The notes beneath the pieces were generated by a model, which had not been told where the DNA came from, made no database searches, and was given only the letters and a program-made list of their open reading frames with translations. From an uncultured Lachnospiraceae bacterium (GTDB lineage: Bacteria > Bacillota > Clostridia > Lachnospirales > Lachnospiraceae), in NCBI GenBank assembly GCA_900314255.1, contig OMUP01000002.1, positions 1-64,000 on the forward strand: a DNA stretch of 64,000 bases, read 5' to 3'. Shown here one piece after another: positions 50,763 through 58,819 of the stretch (within the stretch, counting starts at the first letter, position 1; every line of letters starts with the position of its first letter). The translations under genes and the position numbers were made by a program.

Positions 50763-52118
50763 ATGTTATTTGACAGAAATACAATCCTGCACCCTGCGCA
50801 GCCGGAAAAATACCTGGAGGCGGCAGAGGAAGCGCTTGCATACATCAATAGCCGGCGCGTAAGCGATGAGCTGGGCACAAGGTTCCTGCTGAAGGACGCA
50901 CAGGCGCAGAAACCGTATTACTATGACGAAATCTGCGTCTACTCCGGCAGCAGTGGAATTATTCTGTTTCTTCTGTCTCTCTACGACGCAGCGGGAAAGA
51001 AGGAGTATCTTTACGAAGCAGAAGACTGCGGCAGGTATCTGCAGTACCGCTGGAAGGAAAAGCGGGAGCTCCAGAAGAATTTCTCGAAGTTCGCATTTAC
51101 CACGGGATATGTCGGCGTGTCGGTGGCACTTCTGCAGCTGTACAAGGTGACTGGCAAAGAGACTTACCGGGAGACAGTGAACGACATCGCCGACGCGATT
51201 CTTGCCGAGGCCAAGAGACCTGAGGACGGGATCGGGTATTCCTGGTCGACGTATCCTGGCATCGTGGGCAACGCCGGCACGATTCTGTATCTCCTGAAAG
51301 CCGGAAAGGAACTTTCACGCCCGGAGCTCACGTCCTTTGCGGCGGAGGCGGCGAAGTGGTACTTGAACAAGGCGCACGACTACCCGAAGGGCGGGCGGTA
51401 TTACCTGGGCGTGGATCCGAAGTATTTCGGAGCCGGCGACGACTACATCGACCCGAACTTCCCGATGGGAACGGCAGGCATCGGTTTCATGTTCCTGAAG
51501 GTTTATGAGGCGGTCGGCGACCGCACATTTCTCAATGCAACGGACGGCATAAAGGAATTCATAGGCGCTGCCGCAGCAGTAAACGGTGACGGTTCGGCGG
51601 CTCTGCTCCCGCATGCCCTGCCGGACAGACCGGATGTATTCTACCTCGGGTATTGCCACGGACCGGTCGGCACCTGCCGGTATTTCGATGAGCTCTACAA
51701 AATCACTGGAAACAGAGAAGACCGGGACTGGGAGATCCGCCTGGCCAATGGCGTTCTCGCCGCCGGTGCGCCGGAGAACCACTCGGAAGGGTACTGGTAC
51801 ACGGCCAATCTCTGCTGCGGGACAGCCGGCATGGTAGATCTGTTCCTGGGACTTTGGGCAGAGACAAAGGAAGTGAAATGGCTTCACGCTGCCCGCCGCG
51901 CGTCTGACCATCTGCTCGGCTGGGCAAGAGATGCTGAAAAAGGCATCACCTGGAATCTTGCGCTGGACCGCGTAAGCCCGCAGGCTGTGACAGCACCGAT
52001 CGGACTGTACGACGGCGCGGCCGGCATCGGTTGGGTGCTCCTTCAGATGTACACGGCTCTCACCGGACATTTCCGCGCGCTGCGCTCCATCGACGACCCG
52101 TTCCCGGAAGAAGCGTAA
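50763..52118 (+). CDS. LanC-like (lanthionine synthetase C-like) protein, stand-alone
   Basis: Soluble alpha/alpha-barrel protein of 451 residues. Five or six internal helices carry the glycine motifs YSGSSGI, TTGYVGV, GNAGTI, MGTAGIGF and DGAAGIGW. The zinc-site motifs are YCHGPVG (C298) and LCCGTAG (C351, C352). In LanC the third ligand is a histidine (CHG); here it is C352, giving a possible all-cysteine site. No lantibiotic precursor, dehydratase or exporter gene is nearby. It shares a transcript with the NhaC antiporter. Its function is unknown; addition of thiols to dehydrated residues, as in eukaryotic LANCL, is possible. Confidence 0.75.
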   Translation: MLFDRNTILHPAQPEKYLEAAEEALAYINSRRVSDELGTRFLLKDAQAQKPYYYDEICVYSGSSGIILFLLSLYDAAGKKEYLYEAEDCGRYLQYRWKEKRELQKNFSKFAFTTGYVGVSVALLQLYKVTGKETYRETVNDIADAILAEAKRPEDGIGYSWSTYPGIVGNAGTILYLLKAGKELSRPELTSFAAEAAKWYLNKAHDYPKGGRYYLGVDPKYFGAGDDYIDPNFPMGTAGIGFMFLKVYEAVGDRTFLNATDGIKEFIGAAAAVNGDGSAALLPHALPDRPDVFYLGYCHGPVGTCRYFDELYKITGNREDRDWEIRLANGVLAAGAPENHSEGYWYTANLCCGTAGMVDLFLGLWAETKEVKWLHAARRASDHLLGWARDAEKGITWNLALDRVSPQAVTAPIGLYDGAAGIGWVLLQMYTALTGHFRALRSIDDPFPEEA

Positions 52119-52152
52119 GTTCAAACACATTTTTGTAATTCAGTTCATGGTG

Positions 52153-52189
52153 AACCCCGCCGCAGGCAGATGCCTTCGGCGGGGGTTTT
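52153..52189 (+). terminator. Terminator after the LanC-like gene
   Basis: AACCCCGCCG pairs with CGGCGGGGGTT, with inner GGC/GCC, followed by TTTT. Confidence 0.92.
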
Positions 52190-52237
52190 GCTGTCCGGAA
52201 ACTTAACACTAAATTCACACATAACCAATCTTGTCTA

Positions 52238-52246
52238 TGGTAAAAT
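52238..52246 (+). promoter_or_regulatory. Extended -10 promoter at the alarmone synthetase start
   Basis: TGGTAAAAT (TG at 52238, TAAAAT at 52241-52246). Transcription would begin about 52253-52255, at the proposed ATG, so the message may be leaderless. No -35 box or ribosome site is visible. Confidence 0.5.
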
Positions 52247-52254
52247 TAAGCAAT

Positions 52255-52941
52255 ATGGAAGATGAGAAAACAAGTATTTACGGGGAGTTCGATCCATATC
52301 TGCAGAAGGTGCTGGATACGCTGACCGGGAAGATCCTTATTTACTACAATCGGATCCGGAAAGAGGAGGGTATCGATCTGATTGAGCATTTCAGCGCGCG
52401 GATCAAATCGGACGAGAGCATGAGAGAAAAGTGCGTCCGAAAAGGCCTTCCCGTGAATGCACACTCCGCTCTGAAGGAGCTGACGGATTCCGTCGGCATC
52501 CGGCTGATCAGCGGGTTTATTGATGATGTATACAGAAATGTCGAAGAGATCCGGAAGATTCCGGACATCCGCATTGTAAAGGAAAAGGATTATATCCGGC
52601 ACGCAAAGGAAAACGGATACCGCAGCTATCATATGATCGTCGCGCTGAAAACGCCGTTCCCGGATGTGGACGGAAATAATCCGGGCGAATACTTCGCGGA
52701 AATTCAGCTGCGGACGATCGCCATGGATTCCTGGGCGGCACTTGAACACAAGCTGAAGTACAAGAAGAACATCAGCAATACCAAGCTGATCGTCGCCGAG
52801 CTCAAGCGGTGTGCCGATGAGATGGCATCCACGGATATGTCGATGCAGACGATACGGGATCTGATTTTTGAAAATGAAGGAAGAGAATTCGGAATAAGAA
52901 GCACGGAGGGCTATAATGAAACTGCTTCTGGCAGAGGATGA
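52255..52941 (+). CDS. Small alarmone synthetase, (p)ppGpp synthetase YjbM/RelP type
   Basis: Synthetase-only RelA/SpoT-domain protein of 228 residues with no hydrolase, TGS or ACT domain. Motifs are the basic ATP-binding segment (RIKSDESMREKCVRKG), LTDSVGIRLISGF, KENGYRSYHMIV and EIQLRTIAMDSWAALEHKLKYK. It makes (p)ppGpp from ATP and GTP/GDP. The start is uncertain: a TTG at 52231 and an ATG at 52237 are in frame but fall in the promoter; ATG 52255 lacks a ribosome site and would suit a leaderless message. It overlaps the response-regulator gene by 26 bases. Confidence 0.9.
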   Translation: MEDEKTSIYGEFDPYLQKVLDTLTGKILIYYNRIRKEEGIDLIEHFSARIKSDESMREKCVRKGLPVNAHSALKELTDSVGIRLISGFIDDVYRNVEEIRKIPDIRIVKEKDYIRHAKENGYRSYHMIVALKTPFPDVDGNNPGEYFAEIQLRTIAMDSWAALEHKLKYKKNISNTKLIVAELKRCADEMASTDMSMQTIRDLIFENEGREFGIRSTEGYNETASGRG

Positions 52942-53593
52942 GCGGGAGCTTTCCCGCGCGCTCTCGGCGGTGCTGAAGCTGCAGGGGTACGAGCTCGATC
53001 CCGCATACGACGGGGAAGAGGCGTACAATCTGGCGCACAGCAATGCCTACGACGTAATGATATTTGACATCATGATGCCCAAAAAAGACGGCATCACGCT
53101 TCTGAAGGAACTGCGGGCAGAGGGAAATCACACGCCGGTCCTTCTTCTGACCGCGAAGGCCGAAATCGAGAACCGGGTGGAAGGACTGGATTCCGGGGCA
53201 GATGATTATCTGACGAAGCCATTTGCCATGAAGGAACTGCTGGCGAGAATCCGGTCGCTTGCGCGCCGGTCCTCGGACAGTTACAATCCGAGCCGGTTAC
53301 AGATGGGCTCTGTGACACTGGACACCGAGAACCTGGAACTGAAGTCAGAGACTTCGGTCCGCCTCGGCAGCAAGGAGGCGGAGCTTCTGGAGTTCTTCAT
53401 GCAGAATCCGGAAAAGGAGATCGCCACGGAGGATCTTCTGAAGCATGTCTGGCGGGAAGACGAGGAGAAAGACCCGGAGATCGTCTGGGTGTATGTGAGC
53501 TATCTGAGAAAGAAGCTGGAGTGGGTCGGTGCCGATCTGCGCATCGAAGGCGAACACGGCGGCAGTTTCAGGCTGATTCAGACCGGGAAGTGA
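52916..53593 (+). CDS. OmpR/PhoB-family response regulator
   Basis: Protein of 225 residues. It has a receiver domain with the phospho-aspartate in FDIMMPKKDG (near residue 46) and the KPF lysine in YLTKPFAMKELLARI, then a winged-helix domain ending in WVYVSYLRKKLE. RBS GGAGGG lies just before the ATG, inside the end of the alarmone synthetase gene. The partner kinase follows after six bases. Confidence 0.94.
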   Translation: MKLLLAEDERELSRALSAVLKLQGYELDPAYDGEEAYNLAHSNAYDVMIFDIMMPKKDGITLLKELRAEGNHTPVLLLTAKAEIENRVEGLDSGADDYLTKPFAMKELLARIRSLARRSSDSYNPSRLQMGSVTLDTENLELKSETSVRLGSKEAELLEFFMQNPEKEIATEDLLKHVWREDEEKDPEIVWVYVSYLRKKLEWVGADLRIEGEHGGSFRLIQTGK

Positions 53594-53599
53594 GGCTTT

Positions 53600-54820
53600 T
53601 TGTACAAGAAGATACGGAAAAAATTCATCAAGGTTCTGATGGCGGCGTTTCTGATCATCATGTTCTTTCTGATGCTCGGGCTGGATCTTTCCTATATCTT
53701 CCGGCTGTATCAGACATTTGACACGCGCTTCAATATTATTCTTTCGGTTGAACAGACTCTCAGTGAAGACCGGCGGCCGTCTGTGGAGAGCTACAACCTG
53801 GATCTGAAGAATGAAATCCGCTATTTCACCGTCACGCTCGATGAAAATGGGAATGTGGTGAGAACGGATATGTCCCACGTTTCCACGGCAGATGAGGAAG
53901 AGGCGGAATATCTGACTCAGAAATGGGGCACTGGTTCGGACAAGTTTGACCGCATCGTCCCGTATGACGAGGGATTCTACTGCCTGCGGATCGTAAAGAC
54001 GGACACCGGGGCGTTTGATGTCTGGATGGAAGTCACGTCCCTCGTGGAAAATGTCCACTACATGTTCATCATCACATTCGGCGCCATGATCCTGATCGAC
54101 ATTCTGATCTTTGTTTTTCTCTGGATGTACTCGAAAAAGGCCGTCGCTCCGATTGTGGAAAGCATGAGCAAGCAGAAGCAGTTCATCACCAATGCCGGGC
54201 ATGAGCTGAAGACGCCGCTCGCCGTCATCTCGGCCAACACAGAAGTCCTGGAGATGACATACGGCGAGAATGAGTGGACGCAGAGCACCATGCATCAGGT
54301 CAAACGGCTGTCCGCGCTTGTGGCGAATCTGATCCAGATGGCCCGGATGGAGGAAGACACCGATGTGGTGACACTTCAGGATTTTTCAGCTTCCGAGGTG
54401 GTTGAGGATGCTGCGTCGTCTTTCAGGACAGTGGCGGAGAACCAGGGGAAAAGCCTGGAAACAGCCATCGCGAAGGATGTCACTGTTCACACGGACAAAG
54501 CGATGTACACGGAGATTGCCAACATTCTGCTCGACAACGCAGTCAAATACTGCGACGACGGCGGGTGCATCCGGGTAGAGCTTGTCCGGGAAAAGAAACG
54601 GACCTGCCTGACAGTCAGCAATGACTACAAAGACGGAGAAGGCGTGGATTACAGCCGCTTCTTCGAGCGGTTTTACCGGGCTGACACGGCACATAACAAT
54701 AACAAGAAGAGCGGATACGGCATAGGACTTTCGATGGCGCAGAGCATCGCCGGCATGCTGAAGGCGGAAATCCGGGTGAATTACAAGGATTCCCGTATCT
54801 GTTTCCAGGTTTATCTCTGA
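53600..54820 (+). CDS. Sensor histidine kinase
   Basis: Membrane protein of 406 residues. It has transmembrane helices near residues 12-35 and 153-176 enclosing an extracytoplasmic sensor part of about 115 residues. The HisKA box NAGHELKTPLAVI, the N box ILLDNAVKYCDD, and GYGIGLSMAQSIAG follow. It starts with TTG 53600. The signal sensed is unknown. It phosphorylates the upstream response regulator. Co-location with an alarmone synthetase and c-di-AMP genes hints at envelope or nutrient stress. Confidence 0.92.
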   Translation: MYKKIRKKFIKVLMAAFLIIMFFLMLGLDLSYIFRLYQTFDTRFNIILSVEQTLSEDRRPSVESYNLDLKNEIRYFTVTLDENGNVVRTDMSHVSTADEEEAEYLTQKWGTGSDKFDRIVPYDEGFYCLRIVKTDTGAFDVWMEVTSLVENVHYMFIITFGAMILIDILIFVFLWMYSKKAVAPIVESMSKQKQFITNAGHELKTPLAVISANTEVLEMTYGENEWTQSTMHQVKRLSALVANLIQMARMEEDTDVVTLQDFSASEVVEDAASSFRTVAENQGKSLETAIAKDVTVHTDKAMYTEIANILLDNAVKYCDDGGCIRVELVREKKRTCLTVSNDYKDGEGVDYSRFFERFYRADTAHNNNKKSGYGIGLSMAQSIAGMLKAEIRVNYKDSRICFQVYL

Positions 54821-54844
54821 GAGCGCAAGGGAAGGAGGCGCCGC

Positions 54845-55252
54845 TTGATCAGTCAGAAAAAAGTAAGACTCATGGCGCTTTCCGCCATCTACCGGGAACA
54901 CGGAGGCGGGGAAAAGTTATTTGCCGCCGGAATGTCCAAAGCCGGATATTGTGCGGCGCAGGCGGTCTGTACCGGTCTTGAGACAGCTGCAGCTCTTGTT
55001 TTTATAAAAATTCTGCAGTGCATGGTGAACGGGCAGTGGGCAGATGCCGCCGAAGCCATCTGGACGTCCGGGTTTGGAGCATTCTTCGGGATGTTTCATC
55101 CGGTATTTGACATCTGTTTTATTGTGCTGTACATGCTGTTCGCATTCTGGTGGTACGGAAAGAGTTATGAGAAGGTGTCAGACGAAGCTAAAAAGGAGAA
55201 AAACCGGCGAGAGCTGATCAGCAGACTGGATCAGCCGCGGCGGTCAGGCTGA
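54845..55252 (+). CDS. Unknown small membrane protein
   Basis: Protein of 135 residues, starting with TTG after AAGGAGG. It has about two hydrophobic segments (near residues 40-57 and 85-105), aromatic-rich at the second, and a basic, charged C-terminus. I do not recognise a family. It lies between the sensor kinase and another unknown membrane protein in the same direction, so it may belong to either the two-component or the cdaA unit. Confidence 0.7.
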   Translation: MISQKKVRLMALSAIYREHGGGEKLFAAGMSKAGYCAAQAVCTGLETAAALVFIKILQCMVNGQWADAAEAIWTSGFGAFFGMFHPVFDICFIVLYMLFAFWWYGKSYEKVSDEAKKEKNRRELISRLDQPRRSG

Positions 55253-55256
55253 TAGG

Positions 55257-56252
55257 ATGGGAACTTTACTTGAAGTAAAGGAAAAGATCATTACATTTGT
55301 TGAAGCACACCGGAAATGGGTAGAGAGGTGTCTTCGCTTTGTTTTTGCGCTTTTTTCCATATCGGCCATTCTTTCCGGGCTCGGGCATTCTGAGGCGCTG
55401 AATCTGCCCTGGCTGTACTTTGCCCTGGCGGTTTTCTGCGCTTTTATTCCGGCCATTTTTACGCCTGTAGTAAGCATCATTCTGATCATCGTGCAGATCT
55501 ACGGCTTTTCAAAGCTTCTTGCGTTTACCGTCCTGCTTTTGTTTCTGATTCTGTATCTTCTGTATTACCGGTTCGCACCGAAGGCAATTCTGCTCTCGGC
55601 AATCGCGATGCTGTTTGCATACTTCCGGATTCCGCTGTTTTTTCCGGTTCTGGCGGCACTTTTTGTCACTGGTCTGCCGCTCGGCGGTCTGCCGGTCGGG
55701 CTGTTCCTGTATTACACATTAAACGGGATCAGTACAATCGAGAAAACGCAGACGGTTCAGGAATCGATGAACGCGCAGGATCTCATCACCTATACGTACA
55801 ATATGATCGCGGGCAGCCGGGAGATGGCCGTCATCATCCTCTGTTCTCTCATCGCCCTGATTGTAGTGAGTCTGATCCGCAGTCTTGCGGTGCCGCATGC
55901 ATTCAGCTACGCTGTCATCGCGGGCGCTGTCAGCGAGGCGGTTTTTCTTCTGATTCTCAATATGTTTCTCAACGCCGGGATTCAGCTGGTGCCATCTCTC
56001 ATCAGTATCGGTGCCGGAACATTTGCAGGTGAAATGGCGGTGCTTTTCCAGTATAATATTGATTATACGAAGTCTGAACATCTGAGGATCGAGGACTCGG
56101 AATACTATTATTATGTGACTGCGGTCCCGAAACAGAGACAGGCGAGAAAAGAACTCCGGATCACACATATCAACGCCAGGAAGATCAGACCCGGCGCGCC
56201 CGGATCGGGGGAGGAGCACGCTGCGGAGGGCGGTCCGTCAGAAAAAAGCTGA
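55257..56252 (+). CDS. Unknown polytopic membrane protein upstream of cdaA
   Basis: Protein of 331 residues with about eight hydrophobic helices up to residue 265, then a soluble tail containing DSEYYYYVTAVPKQRQARKELRITHINARK and a Gly/Glu/Ser-rich end. No family is recognised with confidence. It starts four bases after the preceding gene and ends 27 bases before cdaA, so a link to c-di-AMP signalling or envelope work is plausible but only by position. Confidence 0.75.
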   Translation: MGTLLEVKEKIITFVEAHRKWVERCLRFVFALFSISAILSGLGHSEALNLPWLYFALAVFCAFIPAIFTPVVSIILIIVQIYGFSKLLAFTVLLLFLILYLLYYRFAPKAILLSAIAMLFAYFRIPLFFPVLAALFVTGLPLGGLPVGLFLYYTLNGISTIEKTQTVQESMNAQDLITYTYNMIAGSREMAVIILCSLIALIVVSLIRSLAVPHAFSYAVIAGAVSEAVFLLILNMFLNAGIQLVPSLISIGAGTFAGEMAVLFQYNIDYTKSEHLRIEDSEYYYYVTAVPKQRQARKELRITHINARKIRPGAPGSGEEHAAEGGPSEKS

Positions 56253-56279
56253 AATGAATTGTGAGAGGACTTTCAGACC

Positions 56280-57158
56280 GTGAATTATGCAACCAGGATT
56301 TTCTCGAATTATTACATACCGTCCCTGCAGATCTCGAATGTGATCGAAATCGCCTTTATGGCGTTTGTTCTGTACTATGTTCTGCTCTGGATCAAAAATA
56401 CAAGAGCTTTCGCGCTCATGCGCGGCCTGATTATTCTGGCCGCTTTTTCGTTTCTGGCTGTCGCACTTCAGCTCAAGACGCTGATCTGGATCGTGCAGCG
56501 GACATTCTCGGTCGGCTTTATCGCGCTGGTGATCATCTTCCAGCCGGAACTGCGCCGGGTGCTCGAACAGCTCGGGCAGGGGCAGCTTATGGGGAAACTG
56601 CTCAAGACCAGCAGCCGGGAAGATTCCCGCGGGGAGCGGTTCAGCCGGCACACGGAGGAAGAACTGATCCGGGCTTCATTTGCCATGGGAGCGGCGAAAA
56701 CCGGTGCACTGATCGTGATCGAGAAGAATATGGAACTGGTCGAGTTCATCAAGACCGGCATCGAGGTCGACGGCATCGTCTCCAGTCAGCTTCTGATCAA
56801 TATTTTCGAGCACAACACGCCGCTCCACGACGGCGCTGTCATCGTGCGGGGGGACCGGATCATTTCGGCGACCTGTTATCTGCCTCTGACGGAAAATGTC
56901 AACTTAAGCAAGGCGCTCGGCACCCGGCACCGGGCCGGCGTCGGGATTTCGGAGGTGACTGATTCCCTGACGATCATCGTCTCTGAGGAGACAGGTGTGG
57001 TTTCGGTGGCAGAAAGAGGGCGGCTGGATTACAATGTAACCCGTGAGGCTCTCATGCGGCGTCTCGAGGCGATCCGCTATCACGGCGGATTCTCGATCAA
57101 GCCGCTCGGACTTTTCAGAAACAGGAAAAAGGCGGCCCATGAAAGAAAAGATTCTTAA
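56280..57158 (+). CDS. cdaA: Diadenylate cyclase CdaA (c-di-AMP synthase)
   Basis: Membrane-bound enzyme of 292 residues: three N-terminal helices (about 20-110), then a DAC domain with the catalytic HDGAVIV and GTRHRAGVGISE motifs. It condenses two ATP into c-di-AMP. It starts with GTG 56280 after GAGAGGA. It overlaps cdaR by 20 bases. Confidence 0.96.
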   Translation: MNYATRIFSNYYIPSLQISNVIEIAFMAFVLYYVLLWIKNTRAFALMRGLIILAAFSFLAVALQLKTLIWIVQRTFSVGFIALVIIFQPELRRVLEQLGQGQLMGKLLKTSSREDSRGERFSRHTEEELIRASFAMGAAKTGALIVIEKNMELVEFIKTGIEVDGIVSSQLLINIFEHNTPLHDGAVIVRGDRIISATCYLPLTENVNLSKALGTRHRAGVGISEVTDSLTIIVSEETGVVSVAERGRLDYNVTREALMRRLEAIRYHGGFSIKPLGLFRNRKKAAHERKDS

Positions 57159-58467
57159 CAATATTACACTCAAGCTGCTGGCTGTCATATTTTCCATTGT
57201 GATCTGGATCCTGATTGTCAACTCCTACGACCCGTACAGTTCCGTGACCTTCAGCGGCATCAGCGTGACGCTGGAAAATGGAGACGTACTCACGGACATG
57301 GGCTACACGTATTCTGTACTGGACGGTAGCCGGATTTCCGTGACGCTTTCCGGACCTTCCAGCAAGGTTACGGCGCTCAATTCATCCAATGTGATTGCGA
57401 CGGCGGATCTTTCGACGCTGCGGGACAATTCGGACTATGTGGACATCACTGTCCGGGTCGTAAGGAACGGGCGCGCCGTCGAGGACGTCACGGCAACACC
57501 GAGCCAGACTTCCGTGCGGCTTGGCATCGAGAACCGCAGTACGCAGACATTTGACATCCAGCTTACGACTGTCGGTGAACCGGAGAGCGATTACGCGATT
57601 TTAAACGGCAGCATCACGCCGTCCACGGTCACGATCTCGGGTGCTTCGACGGATGTGGAGAACATTGCGCTTGTGAGCGCAGTTTATGATGTGAGCGGCC
57701 TGAATCACGATATTGATGACACAGCGGCAATTATGCTGTACGATTCGTCCGGAAACACGATCAGCACGGATAATCTGAGTCTTTCCACGCGGCAGGTGCA
57801 CTATACGGCCGACGTCTCGCTGAGCAAGGAAGTTCCGCTTATTCTGACGACGTCCGGGAAGCCGGCGGCCGGATACAAAGTGAACCAGATCTCGCCGGAT
57901 TCTGATACGATCACGATATCCGGTGATTCTGAAGTTATCAGTTCGATCAGCGAAATCGCGATTCCATCAGATGCACTCAACGTCGAGGGGCTTTCGGATT
58001 CGACCACGTTCCGGCTCTGGCTCGAGGATTATCTGCCGGACAACATATCGCTTGTGAGCGACAGCATGGTCTCCGTGCGGGTAGAGATCGAGCCGGAAGC
58101 CACAGGTACTGTCACACTTCCGTCATCAGCCGTCACGGCGGTGAACGTCCCCGACGGGCTTTCGGCACAGATGAGCGGGCGGGATCTGACAGTTCAGGTG
58201 GAGGGCTCACAGTCCGTCATCAGCTCTCTGACAGCAGAAGGACTGTCAGCCACCGTGAATGCAGCCGGACTTTCGGCGGGAACACAGTCAGTGACGGTCG
58301 ATTTTTCACCTCCGTCAGGTGCTGCCGTCACGGGCGAGTATCAGATGACGCTGACGCTTACCCGTCAGACGACGACTACAGCTGCAGCGACAGAAAGCCG
58401 TCATAGTACGGATATGGACAGCACACAGGCACAGGCCGATTCGGAAGGTATTCTGTCCGGGAACTGA
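57139..58467 (+). CDS. cdaR: CdaA regulator with YbbR domains
   Basis: Protein of 442 residues: one N-terminal anchor helix (LKLLAVIFSIVIWILIVNSY), then about four YbbR repeats exposed outside the membrane, and a Thr/Ala/Ser-rich low-complexity tail. CdaR modulates CdaA in known systems. ATG 57139 lies inside the end of cdaA. The usual third gene, glmM, is not next; HPr and a phospho-sugar mutase follow instead. Confidence 0.92.
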   Translation: MKEKILNNITLKLLAVIFSIVIWILIVNSYDPYSSVTFSGISVTLENGDVLTDMGYTYSVLDGSRISVTLSGPSSKVTALNSSNVIATADLSTLRDNSDYVDITVRVVRNGRAVEDVTATPSQTSVRLGIENRSTQTFDIQLTTVGEPESDYAILNGSITPSTVTISGASTDVENIALVSAVYDVSGLNHDIDDTAAIMLYDSSGNTISTDNLSLSTRQVHYTADVSLSKEVPLILTTSGKPAAGYKVNQISPDSDTITISGDSEVISSISEIAIPSDALNVEGLSDSTTFRLWLEDYLPDNISLVSDSMVSVRVEIEPEATGTVTLPSSAVTAVNVPDGLSAQMSGRDLTVQVEGSQSVISSLTAEGLSATVNAAGLSAGTQSVTVDFSPPSGAAVTGEYQMTLTLTRQTTTTAAATESRHSTDMDSTQAQADSEGILSGN

Positions 58468-58479
58468 AAGGAGAAGAGG

Positions 58480-58791
58480 ATGGTCAGAAGGCAGGTTGAG
58501 ATCGACTGCCGCAGCGGACTTCATCTGCGGCCGGCTACGGCGATGTGCACAGAAGCACAGAAATACGAAAGTGTCATACGACTCGCATACGGTGAAAAAA
58601 CAGCCAATGCCAAGAGCGTTCTTTCGGTTCTGGCCTGCGGGGTCGGAAATGGCGCTGAAGTAGAAATCACGGCTGAGGGGCCGGATGAAGAAAAGGCTCT
58701 GAACGCTGTTGTACAGGCACTTCTTGAGTCGCTCAGACCGGATCCGGAAGAAGGAAAAGAAGTGACACCGGATGAAGGGGCAGAGAAGTAA
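58480..58791 (+). CDS. HPr phosphocarrier protein with acidic tail
   Basis: Protein of 103 residues. The PTS histidine lies in SGLHLRPAT (H15) and the regulatory serine in NAKSVLSV (S46 by family numbering), so it can serve both sugar transport and CcpA-type control. It is about 15 residues longer than usual because of an acidic tail rich in Glu, Asp and Pro. Its end overlaps an open extension of the next gene, but the real next start is 28 bases downstream. Confidence 0.9.
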   Translation: MVRRQVEIDCRSGLHLRPATAMCTEAQKYESVIRLAYGEKTANAKSVLSVLACGVGNGAEVEITAEGPDEEKALNAVVQALLESLRPDPEEGKEVTPDEGAEK

Positions 58792-58819
58792 GCAGAAAGG
58801 TTTTCAGGAGGATAAGAAA

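Noticed and set aside
50763..52118. A lantibiotic biosynthesis cluster around the LanC-like gene
   Set aside because: No precursor peptide, dehydratase, protease or ABC exporter lies nearby.
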